29,461 nucleotides of DNA, taken from a virus. The translations under genes were made by a program, and so were the position numbers. The stretch spans positions 1 to 29,461 of the IMG/VR virus record IMGVR_UViG_3300034760_000020, one strand, 5' to 3'. How positions within the stretch are numbered: the first letter of the stretch is position 1; every line of letters starts with the position of its first letter. Below the pieces are notes generated by a model, which was given only the letters and a program-made list of their open reading frames with translations, did no database searches and had not been told where the DNA came from. This document shows, one piece after another, positions 16,788 through 23,304 of this stretch.

Positions 16788-17678
16788 ATGACCGACATCC
16801 GCCCCGACCCGTCCAACGCCCCGCCCCACGCGTGGCTCGACGGCGACCCCTACGGCACCGCCGGCACCGCCACCGGCGACACCGCGCCGCGCCTGGCCGT
16901 GATGGCGCTGGCCGCGTGTACCTGTGTGCCCGCGCCCGGACTGGACATCGAACGCAAGCGCCTCGCCGCGATCGGCGGGCGGTGGCTCGGTACCTGCGGT
17001 GACCGGAACCACACCTATGGGTTCCACGTCCCGGCGTGCCGCCTGCCCAGCTCCGACTACTCGATGCGCGGCGCGGCGAACCGTCCGGCTGATAACCGGT
17101 ACGGCTGCGCCATCGACATCGGGATGAACTGGCCCGCCGCCCGGACCTGGCTGCGCTGGCTCATCAAGGCCATCGCCGACGACCGGATCACCGGCATCGC
17201 CGAAGTCATCGGCTCCTACGACGGCCGCAACGTGCGGTACTGGTCCGACGCCACCGGCTGGCACACCGACGGCGTCAAGTACACCGGTTCGGGTCACGAC
17301 ACGTGGACCCACGTCGCGGTCTACCGCTCCACCGCCACCCGCGATCACAAGTTGCTCGCCGGCTGGACCGCCACCACCGGCCCCGGCACGACCACCCCGC
17401 CGAAGCCCAAGCCGCCCACCCCGAAGCCGCCGGCCGTGCCACCGTTCCCCGGTCGCGTCCTGGCCTACACCCCGGGCCGCCCGCTGATGAGCGGGCAGGA
17501 CGTACGCCAGTGGCAACAGCGCATGAAGGCCCGGGGCTGGAACATCACCGTCGATGGCGTGTACGGGCCGAAGTCCCGCGACATCGCCACCGCTTTCCAG
17601 CGCGAAAAGCGCCTCACCGTGGACGGCAAGGTCGGCCCGCAGACCTGGCGCGCGGCATGGACCGCACCCGTGACCTAA
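16788..17678 (+). CDS. Endolysin: M15-like peptidase domain plus peptidoglycan-binding domain
   Basis: This 296-residue lysin starts at ATG 16788 after AAGGAGGG. Residues about 70-180 carry a candidate zinc peptidase site: His80 in YGFHVPAC, Asp110 in GCAIDIGM and His175 in DTWTHVAVY. This is the H-D-H order of M15-type D,D/L,D-peptidases, but the spacing is unusual, so the catalytic class is inferred. A Pro/Lys/Thr linker (198-220) joins it to a C-terminal PG_binding_1 domain (about 227-292) with SGQDVRQWQQRMKARGWNI, VDGVYGPKSRDIATAFQ and VDGKVGPQTWRA. It lacks a signal peptide, so release depends on the holin downstream. Confidence 0.88.
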   Translation: MTDIRPDPSNAPPHAWLDGDPYGTAGTATGDTAPRLAVMALAACTCVPAPGLDIERKRLAAIGGRWLGTCGDRNHTYGFHVPACRLPSSDYSMRGAANRPADNRYGCAIDIGMNWPAARTWLRWLIKAIADDRITGIAEVIGSYDGRNVRYWSDATGWHTDGVKYTGSGHDTWTHVAVYRSTATRDHKLLAGWTATTGPGTTTPPKPKPPTPKPPAVPPFPGRVLAYTPGRPLMSGQDVRQWQQRMKARGWNITVDGVYGPKSRDIATAFQREKRLTVDGKVGPQTWRAAWTAPVT

Positions 17679-17695
17679 CCAGAAGGGAGGTACCC

Positions 17696-18055
17696 GTGGC
17701 CGCGCTGGACATCTACACCGCCATCGCCGGGACCGGCGCGGCCACCACCCTCATCGGCGCCGTCATCGGCCACATCGCAGGCCGCAGCCGCACCCGCGCC
17801 GAAATCGCCCGGCTCGAAGCCGAACGCGATGTCCTGCGGGCGCAAGCCAGCCAGGCCATCGCAGAGGCGGCCGGCGCCCTGGCCGCCGAGCTGCGCGCCG
17901 AGCTGGACCGCCTGGCCGACGAGCTGGCCGCCGCCCGCGCCGCAGCCCAACGCGCCGAGTCCGAAACCGTGCGGCTACGCGTCGAGCTGGCCGCCGCCCG
18001 CGCCGAGATCACCCGACTGCGCACCACCCTCGACGCCATCACCCGCGACGGGTAA
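17696..18055 (+). CDS. Membrane-anchored coiled-coil protein of the lysis cassette
   Basis: This 119-residue protein starts at GTG 17696, seven bases after GGGAGG. An N-terminal membrane segment (about residues 6-25, AIAGTGAATTLIGAVIGHIA) is followed by an almost unbroken Glu/Arg/Ala/Leu coiled coil to the end (ARAEIARLEAERDVL, ELRAELDRLADELAAARAAA). Standing between endolysin and holin suggests a role in lysis, for example a holin partner or a spanin-like factor. No family match is clear, and actinomycetes lack a typical outer membrane for classical spanins. Confidence 0.8.
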   Translation: MAALDIYTAIAGTGAATTLIGAVIGHIAGRSRTRAEIARLEAERDVLRAQASQAIAEAAGALAAELRAELDRLADELAAARAAAQRAESETVRLRVELAAARAEITRLRTTLDAITRDG

Positions 18056-18131
18056 CCGGCGCGTCAACCCAACTGCCGGTACCGCTCGCCACCGTTCGAT
18101 CGAGCCAAGTTCCGCCACCTCGGAGGAAGCA

Positions 18132-18395
18132 ATGAAAAGCAACCCGACCGGCTACGGCGCCACTATCTCGGTCGCCGCTAAAGCCGTCCTTGTCGCCCTG
18201 GTCGCCGTCGGCGCCCTGCCCTGGGACGACGCTACCGTTGGCGCCGTCGCCCTGGCCGTGGCCGCCCTGGTCGACCTGACCATCTATCTCGGACTGGTCC
18301 GGCCATGCGTGACCCCGGTCGCCGCGCCGAAGGACAACAACGGCACGCCACTGGTGCCGGTCTACAACCCCGCCAATCCGAACACCCTCAACTAG
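18132..18395 (+). CDS. Holin (two membrane segments)
   Basis: This 87-residue protein starts at ATG 18132 behind GGAGGAAG. It has two hydrophobic helices (about residues 12-32, TISVAAKAVLVALVAVGALP, and 36-58, TVGAVALAVAALVDLTIYLG) joined by a short DD turn. A polar Pro/Asn-rich C-terminus follows. This is the topology of actinophage holins that release endolysin. It is the last gene of the late operon before a strong terminator. Confidence 0.87.
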   Translation: MKSNPTGYGATISVAAKAVLVALVAVGALPWDDATVGAVALAVAALVDLTIYLGLVRPCVTPVAAPKDNNGTPLVPVYNPANPNTLN

Positions 18396-18438
18396 GTATC
18401 AACAAACGGCCCATCGATAAATTAGCCTCATTCGTCAA

Positions 18439-18482
18439 GTGCCCCACCTACTCGCTTTCCCAATCGCGAGCAGGTGGGGCAC
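18439..18482 (+). terminator. Convergent terminator at the end of the late operon
   Basis: Arms 18439-18455 and 18466-18482 (GTGCCCCACCT(a)CTCGC against its complement) form a 17-bp stem with one A-C mismatch and a 10-base loop. CTTTC follows. It lies between the holin and the end of the leftward PAP2 gene and probably stops both transcripts. Confidence 0.85.
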
Positions 18483-18516
18483 CTTTCGGCATTCCACGTC
18501 CAAGGAACGGCAGGGG

Positions 18517-19188
18517 TTACTTTTTATCGATAGTCATGGGACGGATCGACGCCTGCATAAACCGGACTACGAAATATGCTCCTAAGCCAGCAAAAATTCC
18601 GGCTGCGGTGTCAGTAAGCCAATGATGCCCCGAGACGACTGTGGCTACTGAAGTTGCCGTTGCCGCTGAAACCTGGATAACCCGTCGAGCTGCAGACGTT
18701 AGCACCTCGGCTACCAGAACCATGGCCAAGCCATACCAAACGACGGAGTTGGCCGCGTGCCCCGATGGGTACGACTGACACTCCGGCCCGCCGCAGAATT
18801 GCTTACTGTAGAACTCAACGGCGGTGGCTAGCGGGTCACCTGGCGCGCCGCGTCGAAACAGCACCTTGGCCGGCGCCACAAGCGCAATGAGCAGGGCAAA
18901 GGTGGCGCCCCAAAGTATGAAGGGTTTGAGGGTCCGAGTACGCCATACCTGGACGACTGCGAGGATGAGGGTCGCAGCGGCAAGTGGGCCACCCTGTCCC
19001 AAATGTGCGACAACCCCACTCGTATCAACAATCCATCCAGGGGTACTTTCTTTGGTCCAGTTCCTGACACTTAGGTCGAAGCCAGAGAGCCAGCCGGTGG
19101 CTACGAGTGCGGTAATCGCGGCGTAGACGGCGATCGCCGCACCCGCAGCCACCAAGCCGCGATGGTGGCGGCTGTTGGGTTCGCTCAT
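18517..19188 (-). CDS. PAP2-family membrane phosphatase (moron)
   Basis: This 223-residue integral membrane protein starts at ATG 19188-19186. It has five or six hydrophobic segments and PAP2 phosphatase motifs in order: AKVLFRRGAP near 107-116 (C1), SYPSGHAAN at 139-147 (C2, PSGH) and SGHHWLTD at 186-193 (C3, with His189 and Asp193). PAP2 enzymes dephosphorylate lipid phosphates, commonly undecaprenyl pyrophosphate or phosphatidic acid. A prophage copy could remodel envelope lipids or support superinfection exclusion; that role is inferred. The region is less GC-rich than the structural genes. The ORF extends further upstream to 19296, but overlap with the secreted-protein gene makes the inner start more likely. 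No strong ribosome site was found. Confidence 0.85.
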   Translation of the reverse strand: MSEPNSRHHRGLVAAGAAIAVYAAITALVATGWLSGFDLSVRNWTKESTPGWIVDTSGVVAHLGQGGPLAAATLILAVVQVWRTRTLKPFILWGATFALLIALVAPAKVLFRRGAPGDPLATAVEFYSKQFCGGPECQSYPSGHAANSVVWYGLAMVLVAEVLTSAARRVIQVSAATATSVATVVSGHHWLTDTAAGIFAGLGAYFVVRFMQASIRPMTIDKK

Positions 19189-19252
19189 GCCGAGGGAGGC
19201 TACACTACGCCGCAAACGCGGACTGGCATAGCTCAACCATTGGCAACGCCAG

Positions 19253-19603
19253 TCAGTTGTTGCTGATGGTCCCCCAGCAGTTGTAGTTGCTGACAAACAG
19301 CTTGTATCGGTTCCTTAGGTTTCCCACTCGCCGGGAGCTTTCTCCGTCATAGACCTTGCCACTCGCAACAAGGGCATTGTTGTCGAAGTCACGCAGAGTC
19401 CAAGAGCACCAAATGGACCCCGCCACATCCGCGAGGCGGACCCTAACGTCGATGTAGTGACCATGCCCATTGGCGAATACCGGCCGGGTCGTACATTCCC
19501 CTCGGCAGCTTTCACTGTCAGCAAGAGCAGGGGAAGCCATTAGCGACAGGGCGAGACCCCCGGCCGTAAAGACAGATCCAACTCTCAAAGCCCATTTGCG
19601 CAT
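19253..19603 (-). CDS. Secreted small Cys protein
   Basis: This 116-residue protein starts at ATG 19603-19601 with a perfect GGAGG seven bases upstream on the minus strand. The N-terminus MRKWALRVGSVFTAGG continues into a hydrophobic segment ending MASPALA, a clear Sec signal peptide with cleavage after AxA. The mature part of about 85 residues has four Cys (SCRGEC, WCSW, NCWG), suggesting two disulfides, and a beta-rich pattern. No family was recognised. It precedes the PAP2 gene by 64 bp in the same direction, so the two may be co-transcribed. A longer ORF start at 19690 would hide the signal peptide and is rejected. Confidence 0.82.
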   Translation of the reverse strand: MRKWALRVGSVFTAGGLALSLMASPALADSESCRGECTTRPVFANGHGHYIDVRVRLADVAGSIWCSWTLRDFDNNALVASGKVYDGESSRRVGNLRNRYKLFVSNYNCWGTISNN

Positions 19604-19746
19604 AACAATCCTCCATGTTAGCCGGGAAACCGACGCATCTCCATGGCCACAAGCAGCCAACGCGGAGGACGCTACGGAAATAGCACCCATGGATCAACCT
19701 TATCGTGACTTCTATCACTTATGCCCGTTTAGGGTGGCTAAATACG

Positions 19747-19778
19747 TAGGCGCGACTTAACGTCACGAGTTGCGCCTA
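19747..19778. promoter_or_regulatory. Inverted repeat in the divergent intergenic region
   Basis: TAGGCGCGACT (19747-19757) is complementary to AGTTGCGCCTA (19768-19778) apart from one G-T position, around a 10-base spacer. It lies in the 364-bp space between the leftward secreted-protein gene and the rightward promoter at 19854. It could be an operator or a small hairpin RNA. The rest of 19604-19853 holds no convincing gene. Confidence 0.5.
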
Positions 19779-19853
19779 TACGGAGGAATCGATTTCCGAA
19801 TTCATGAGCGGCGGTCGACCAACTACCGCAGGACAACGCAGGGCCCACTCACC

Positions 19854-19888
19854 TTGACATTCGCAGTACGCGTACTATCATACGCGTA
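19854..19888 (+). promoter_or_regulatory. Strong promoter with two TACGCGTA boxes
   Basis: TTGACA (19854-19859) and TATCAT (19876-19881) are separated by 16 bp, close to the sigma-70/HrdB consensus. Two identical palindromic octamers TACGCGTA lie at 19867-19874 (within the larger palindrome AGTACGCGTACT, 19865-19876) and 19881-19888. The first fills the spacer and the second overlaps the -10 and start site. This is the layout of a tightly repressed promoter. The repressor is unknown; the XRE protein at 20879 or a left-arm repressor are candidates. Confidence 0.8.
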
Positions 19889-19896
19889 AAAAGAAC

Positions 19897-19932
19897 GGCC
19901 CCGGTCGGGTGCGGGAACACCAAACCGGGGCC
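19897..19932 (+). promoter_or_regulatory. Structured 5' leader hairpin
   Basis: GGCCCCGGT (19897-19905) pairs perfectly with ACCGGGGCC (19924-19932), with an 18-base loop. It starts about ten bases after the expected transcription start of the 19854 promoter and ends well before the AAGGAG ribosome site of the 19968 gene. It could stabilise the leader or attenuate transcription. Confidence 0.65.
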
Positions 19933-19967
19933 TCGCAACGGAACTGACCCTTAGCCAAGGAGTCCCG

Positions 19968-20621
19968 ATGCTTGACCTCGACTTTACCGCCGCCGCCAAC
20001 GTGCGCCGCGTCCGCTGGATCGCCCTCGGGTCCGCCGAACTCATGTCCGCCGTGGGCGAGTTCCACCTAGCTACCGAGATCGGCATTGCCCCCTGGCTCG
20101 CGTGGCTGCTGCCCGTCGCGCTCGGCATCTACGGGTACTGCGCCTTCGCCGCCGGCAACCGCGCCGACGTGTGCGCCGCCCTGGCGCTCATGGTGATCTG
20201 CCAAGGACTGGCTCACCTGCTCGCCGTCGAGCTGATTCCCCGGCACTGGACGCTGATCATCGCCGTGTCGGCCGTCGCCCCAATCGTCTGTTGGCGCGTC
20301 CACCACCTCGGCCAGCACACCCCCGAGGCGCCCGCCCCAGTCGACGCCGCCCCAGTCGCCGGCATCAGGCCCGTCATGGTCGACAAGCCTGCGGCGCCAG
20401 TGCCGCCGATCGACGCACCCGCGCCCATCCCGGCCGAACCCACCGCCGACGACAGCGACCACGGCGCGGCGCCCACGCGGCCCGTGCGTCGCCCCGCAGC
20501 GGAAACCCGCAAGCTCGCAACCGAGATCGCCGCGACGGAACCCGGCATCACCCGGGAGCAACTTGCCGCCCGCCTGAACATCAGCCCACGCCGCCTGCGC
20601 ACAGTTCTTAACGCCGCCTGA
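19968..20621 (+). CDS. DUF2637-like membrane protein fused to a C-terminal HTH
   Basis: The protein has 217 residues and starts at ATG 19968 after CCAAGGAG. Residues 13-112 hold four hydrophobic segments (starting near 17, 41, 68 and 94) with the VRRVRWIALGSAELMS opening typical of DUF2637 proteins. These occur widely on actinobacterial plasmids and integrative conjugative elements, where related membrane proteins take part in spread or host control. A Pro/Ala linker (115-178) leads to a helix-turn-helix (about 180-215, ITREQLAARLNISPRRLRTV) like that of winged regulators. A membrane-anchored DNA-binding protein is implied. It has its own promoter and terminator, so it is an independent unit. 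Confidence 0.75.
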   Translation: MLDLDFTAAANVRRVRWIALGSAELMSAVGEFHLATEIGIAPWLAWLLPVALGIYGYCAFAAGNRADVCAALALMVICQGLAHLLAVELIPRHWTLIIAVSAVAPIVCWRVHHLGQHTPEAPAPVDAAPVAGIRPVMVDKPAAPVPPIDAPAPIPAEPTADDSDHGAAPTRPVRRPAAETRKLATEIAATEPGITREQLAARLNISPRRLRTVLNAA

Positions 20622-20636
20622 CCTTTCGCAAACGAA

Positions 20637-20670
20637 GGTCCCCGCCCTAGGTTTACCCCGGGCGGGGACC
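20637..20670 (+). terminator. Perfect 11-bp GC-rich terminator hairpin
   Basis: GGTCCCCGCCC (20637-20647) and GGGCGGGGACC (20660-20670) form a perfect stem with a 12-base loop, 16 bp after the stop of the DUF2637-like gene. It also lies 28 bp past the end of the leftward DUF397 gene, so it probably serves both. Confidence 0.85.
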
Positions 20671-20697
20671 ATGTTGTCGTAGTAGGGCCTGCTCGCC

Positions 20698-20892
20698 TTA
20701 CGCGGGAAGGTCGAACGCTCCGTCCTTTAAACCGTAGACGAACGAGGACCAGTCTTCGGCGCTGAAGGTCAACACCGGCCCGTCCTTGTCCTTACTGTCC
20801 CGCACGTCGACCGTCGGGCCAGTGTCCTTAGCCTCCACACACTGACCGTTGTTGCCGGATCGGCTGGCCTTGACCCACTCATTCCGCTTCAT
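20698..20892 (-). CDS. DUF397 protein
   Basis: This is a 64-residue protein of the DUF397 family. It has the signature EWVKASRSGNNGQCVEAKD, VDVRDSKDKDGPVLTFSAEDW and FVYGLKDGAFDLP, in which W-K-S-S-x-S and V-R-D-S-K motifs recur. In streptomycetes such proteins are encoded beside XRE regulators (the whiJ/whiJ-like and abaA-type loci) and are thought to antagonise or modulate them. Its ATG lies within the last 14 bp of the XRE gene, so the two are translated together. Confidence 0.92.
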   Translation of the reverse strand: MKRNEWVKASRSGNNGQCVEAKDTGPTVDVRDSKDKDGPVLTFSAEDWSSFVYGLKDGAFDLPA

Positions 20893-21736
20893 TAGCGCGC
20901 TCCCTGATGAACTTTACGGATTCCGCTGGCGACATGGCCAGAGTTTTTAGGTGGTCGTACACCGAGTCTAGCCGTTCAATTTCCTTGGCGCTCTCAAGGA
21001 AGAGTTCGCCCGCTAGCGTCTCAATGTATCCGAGGGCCGGTTCGTCTTGTTCGAACGTAAGCACCGCGAAACCACCGCGTGTTGCGATATGTGCCCCTGC
21101 GGCGAACCGCAACACCTGGATTGTGACGTTAGGGAGCCGCGACGTGGCCGCGACGTGTTGAAGTTGCTGGCGCACTATGTCGGCGCTTCCGACTTCTACC
21201 GTCAAAGCGGCTTCGGAAAGAATTGTGTGCATCCGAAGGGGCTTTGGCGTGCGCTTCAATACCTCCTGGCGCTTGAGTCGAGCCGTGACAAGCTGTTCTA
21301 TTGCTTGAGGCTCCATCTCCCTTCCGACACTAATGACCTCCCGCGCATACGCTTCGGTTTGTAGCAGTCCCGGAAACAGTGTTGGCTCGAAGTTGCGGAG
21401 TTCAACCGCTTCCGCCTCGTAGGCGATGAAGGTTGCATACCTGCTGGACAAGGCGTCAAGGCGCTGCCACCAACCCGACTCCCGTAGATCTCGGGTCAGC
21501 GCCACGAGCGACTTGCCCGGTTCGCTGTCCAGCGGCAGCCCGTAGGCAACCAGGAGTTCCATAACGTCGCCAGGTCGGGGCTTTATCTCGCCTGACTCGA
21601 TGCGGCTCACTCGTGACGGTGAGCAACCAAGCAACTTGCCCACTTCATCAAGATTCTTCCCCTGGCTGTCGCGCAGCCGCCGCAGCTCTCGCCCAAGTCG
21701 GCGGGAGCGGGGTGTCGGTGGAGTGAAGCGAGCCAT
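20879..21736 (-). CDS. XRE-family regulator with DUF5753 domain
   Basis: The protein has 285 residues from ATG 21736-21734, which has TGAGGGAA upstream; ATG 21754 would add six residues. The N-terminal HTH (about 15-70) reads GRELRRLRDSQGKNLDEVGK then CSPSRVSRIESGEIKPRPGD. The rest is a DUF5753 ligand- or partner-sensing domain, with FEPTLFPGLLQTEAYAREVI near 114-133, VTARLKRQEVL, and VTIQVLRFAAGAHI with GGFAVLTFE. Together with the DUF397 gene it forms a regulator pair common in actinomycetes. Here it faces the methyltransferase operon and may control it or serve as a phage regulator. It is not obviously a classical immunity repressor. Confidence 0.92.
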   Translation of the reverse strand: MARFTPPTPRSRRLGRELRRLRDSQGKNLDEVGKLLGCSPSRVSRIESGEIKPRPGDVMELLVAYGLPLDSEPGKSLVALTRDLRESGWWQRLDALSSRYATFIAYEAEAVELRNFEPTLFPGLLQTEAYAREVISVGREMEPQAIEQLVTARLKRQEVLKRTPKPLRMHTILSEAALTVEVGSADIVRQQLQHVAATSRLPNVTIQVLRFAAGAHIATRGGFAVLTFEQDEPALGYIETLAGELFLESAKEIERLDSVYDHLKTLAMSPAESVKFIRERANEAE

Positions 21737-21852
21737 GCCCTGATCTTCCCTCATGTTGCGCCCGTCCTCATAGCGGAGCGTGACCGTGATGCTCAGCGCT
21801 TGCGGGTGGAGCGTATCCGGACCATCAAGGCCTGCGTGTCGGGGGTTGCCGA

Positions 21853-21866
21853 GCATCATTTGATGC
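21853..21866. promoter_or_regulatory. Palindrome in the divergent promoter region, possible operator
   Basis: GCATCA-TT-TGATGC is a perfect 6+2+6 palindrome midway between the XRE gene and the rightward operon starting at 21948. It is a candidate binding site for the adjacent XRE regulator. No sharp -35/-10 pair was identified on either strand here. Confidence 0.45.
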
Positions 21867-21947
21867 GGGACGATGGGCCTCGAACCAGCCAGGCGGCGCG
21901 AAGAGTCACCAGGTGGGCCAAAGCACTACAGGGTTGGAGATCTGCCG

Positions 21948-22124
21948 ATGTGGGCTACCGCCGTACTAGGCGCATTGATCTTGGGGTTTCTACCGGGAGC
22001 TCTGGCCTTCAAGCGGTCCGACAGGTGGGCGAGGTTCTGCGCCACCTGCGGTGTCACCAATACGTGCCCACTCGGACATACCGACAAGACCCCTGCCACC
22101 GTACGGAGGCGACACCATGACTAG
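21948..22124 (+). CDS. Small membrane protein with Cys/His tail
   Basis: The product is 58 residues from ATG 21948 with GGAG nine bases upstream. An N-terminal hydrophobic helix (WATAVLGALILGFLPGALAF) is followed by a basic turn and a possible metal-binding knuckle, FCATCGVTNTCPLGH (CxxC then CPxGH). It is the first gene of the rightward operon and overlaps the start of the next gene by 8 bp. A longer reading from 21873 lacks a ribosome site. Function unknown; small membrane proteins of this type often accompany XRE-DUF397 loci in actinomycetes, as far as I recall. Confidence 0.72.
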   Translation: MWATAVLGALILGFLPGALAFKRSDRWARFCATCGVTNTCPLGHTDKTPATVRRRHHD

Positions 22125-22698
22125 CTTGACGACACAGCTTCCCCGGCGGGTGCGTGGGGCGTCGCTGCCACCGGCAGCGAGACGCGCCATCGGTCGCGCC
22201 ACTGTCGTGTATCCGGACTCGCGTTGGTCTACGGACCTCGTGACGCTGGCGTGCTTGCTGGAAGCGCTGAGGGCCTGGAATCCCGACGAACTACCGGCGG
22301 CGGCCGTTTACACGCGTGAGCGTCCACTACGTCAAGTGATCCCACGGCGGCCCTCCGGGCCGGTCAACGGCCACGCCGGGAACGAGGCGTACGGACACCC
22401 GCCGCTGCCTGCCGCAGCTCCGATCCTGCCGCCCGTCACGCCGGCCGATGATCTGCCCCGGTTCGTGATCCATCTTCCTGTGGCGGTGCGCGACCTGGAC
22501 GCCGCGAAGCAGTACGCGCGGCAGCTCTGCGCATCGCTCGCCCACCTGCCCGAGATAGACGCGGAGCAAGTGACGGTGTCTTACGAGGACAGCCAGCACG
22601 AGCACCACCGCGTCTTCTGCGGCCTTCCCATGCAAGGCGGCGTTCCGTGTTTTTGCGAGCATGGGCACCCAGGGGCTTGCGGTGTTTCCGATGACTGA
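22117..22698 (+). CDS. Hypothetical protein with Cys-rich C-terminus
   Basis: The protein has 193 residues from ATG 22117 behind CGGAGG. The first half is helical with a WSTDLVTLACLLEALRAWNP segment, and the middle is Pro-rich. The second half contains FVIHLPVAVRDLDAAKQYAR and EIDAEQVTVSYEDSQHEHH, an alpha-beta pattern. The end is CGLPMQGGVPCFCEHGHPG ACG, with four Cys and several His that could bind a metal. It is the second gene of the operon. No known family was recognised. Confidence 0.72.
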   Translation: MTSLTTQLPRRVRGASLPPAARRAIGRATVVYPDSRWSTDLVTLACLLEALRAWNPDELPAAAVYTRERPLRQVIPRRPSGPVNGHAGNEAYGHPPLPAAAPILPPVTPADDLPRFVIHLPVAVRDLDAAKQYARQLCASLAHLPEIDAEQVTVSYEDSQHEHHRVFCGLPMQGGVPCFCEHGHPGACGVSDD

Positions 22699-22957
22699 GC
22701 CACTTCGGCCGACTCCGGGGGCCGTCTTGCGACTCTCCGAAGATCAGTACAAGTTCGGTAGCGGTCCGCTGCTTTGCAAGGTTGAAACGGTGATTGCGCT
22801 GGTTCAGTTCGACGGGTTTCCGTGGTGGCACCTGCGTGGAGAATGCGCGCATGGCACACGGGACCGCCACAGCTCTTGGTTTACGCGAGAGTTGTATGTC
22901 GTAAGCACGGCTGTACGGAACAAGCAGACCAGGGAGGGCACCAATGTTGCGCAATAG
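22691..22957 (+). CDS. Small hypothetical protein (WHLRGECAHGT motif)
   Basis: The product is 88 residues from ATG 22691, overlapping the previous gene by 8 bp. A compact beta-rich body contains VETVIALVQFDGFPWWHLRG and ECAHGTRDRHSSWFTRELYV. The Trp-His-Leu-Arg-Gly and Arg-Glu-Leu-Tyr-Val elements look conserved, and in my recollection similar small genes stand beside XRE-DUF397 and methyltransferase genes in other actinomycetes. Function is unknown. The stop overlaps the next start by 14 bp. Confidence 0.75.
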   Translation: MTEPLRPTPGAVLRLSEDQYKFGSGPLLCKVETVIALVQFDGFPWWHLRGECAHGTRDRHSSWFTRELYVVSTAVRNKQTREGTNVAQ

Positions 22958-23150
22958 CCTTGTCACGTTGGCGAGCGAATACGACAATAATCCGGTCGCC
23001 GTGAGCCTCGAAGGATTCCTTATAGAGGTTGTTTCCGTTGCCGAGCAACGGGGGCAAATCGTGCTCAATCTCGACCCGGAAGAACTGAGGGCAACACTAA
23101 GGCAAATTACGCCGGGGCGGGTGGGGTCGGAAAACCGGCCGGGCGAGTAA
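22944..23150 (+). CDS. Small hypothetical protein
   Basis: The product is 68 residues from ATG 22944 behind AGGGAGGG. A short helical N-terminus with VTLASEYDNNPVAVSLEGFL is followed by a VSVAEQRGQIVLNLDPEELR segment and a polar tail. The acidic helix and small size could suit a partner or leader-binding protein. It lies directly before the Lys-rich peptide gene in a tightly spaced operon. No family was recognised. Confidence 0.7.
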   Translation: MLRNSLVTLASEYDNNPVAVSLEGFLIEVVSVAEQRGQIVLNLDPEELRATLRQITPGRVGSENRPGE

Positions 23151-23184
23151 CTAAGTGCACCGTTTAAGGGGAGGTATGCCGGTT

Positions 23185-23304
23185 ATGGCAAAGCATGACA
23201 ACACCACCGACAAAGGGCGATCAAACAAGGAAGACCCCCCGAAGATTAGCAAGCCGAAGGATGACGGCGGGAAGCACTCCGGAGGCAAGGGCGGCAAGAA
23301 GTGA
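23185..23304 (+). CDS. Lys-rich 39-aa peptide, candidate imiditide-type RiPP precursor
   Basis: The start is ATG 23185, ten bases after GGGGAGG (23168-23174). The ATG at 23176 is only one base from that site and so is unlikely. The 39-residue product has ten Lys, no hydrophobic core, and one Asp-Gly site in KPKDDGGKHSGG (Asp27-Gly28). A Gly/Lys tail follows. Asp-Gly is the sequence most prone to aspartimide formation. The stop overlaps the methyltransferase start (GTGA). In imiditides a PIMT homologue methylates one Asp of a linear, highly charged precursor, which then cyclises to aspartimide. Assignment as precursor is inferred from charge, the DG motif and this neighbour. It could also be a basic accessory protein. 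Confidence 0.75.
   Translation: MAKHDNTTDKGRSNKEDPPKISKPKDDGGKHSGGKGGKK

Noticed and set aside
23176-23184. ATG at 23176 as start of the Lys-rich peptide
   Set aside because: Only one base separates it from the GGGGAGG ribosome site. The ATG at 23185 has proper spacing.
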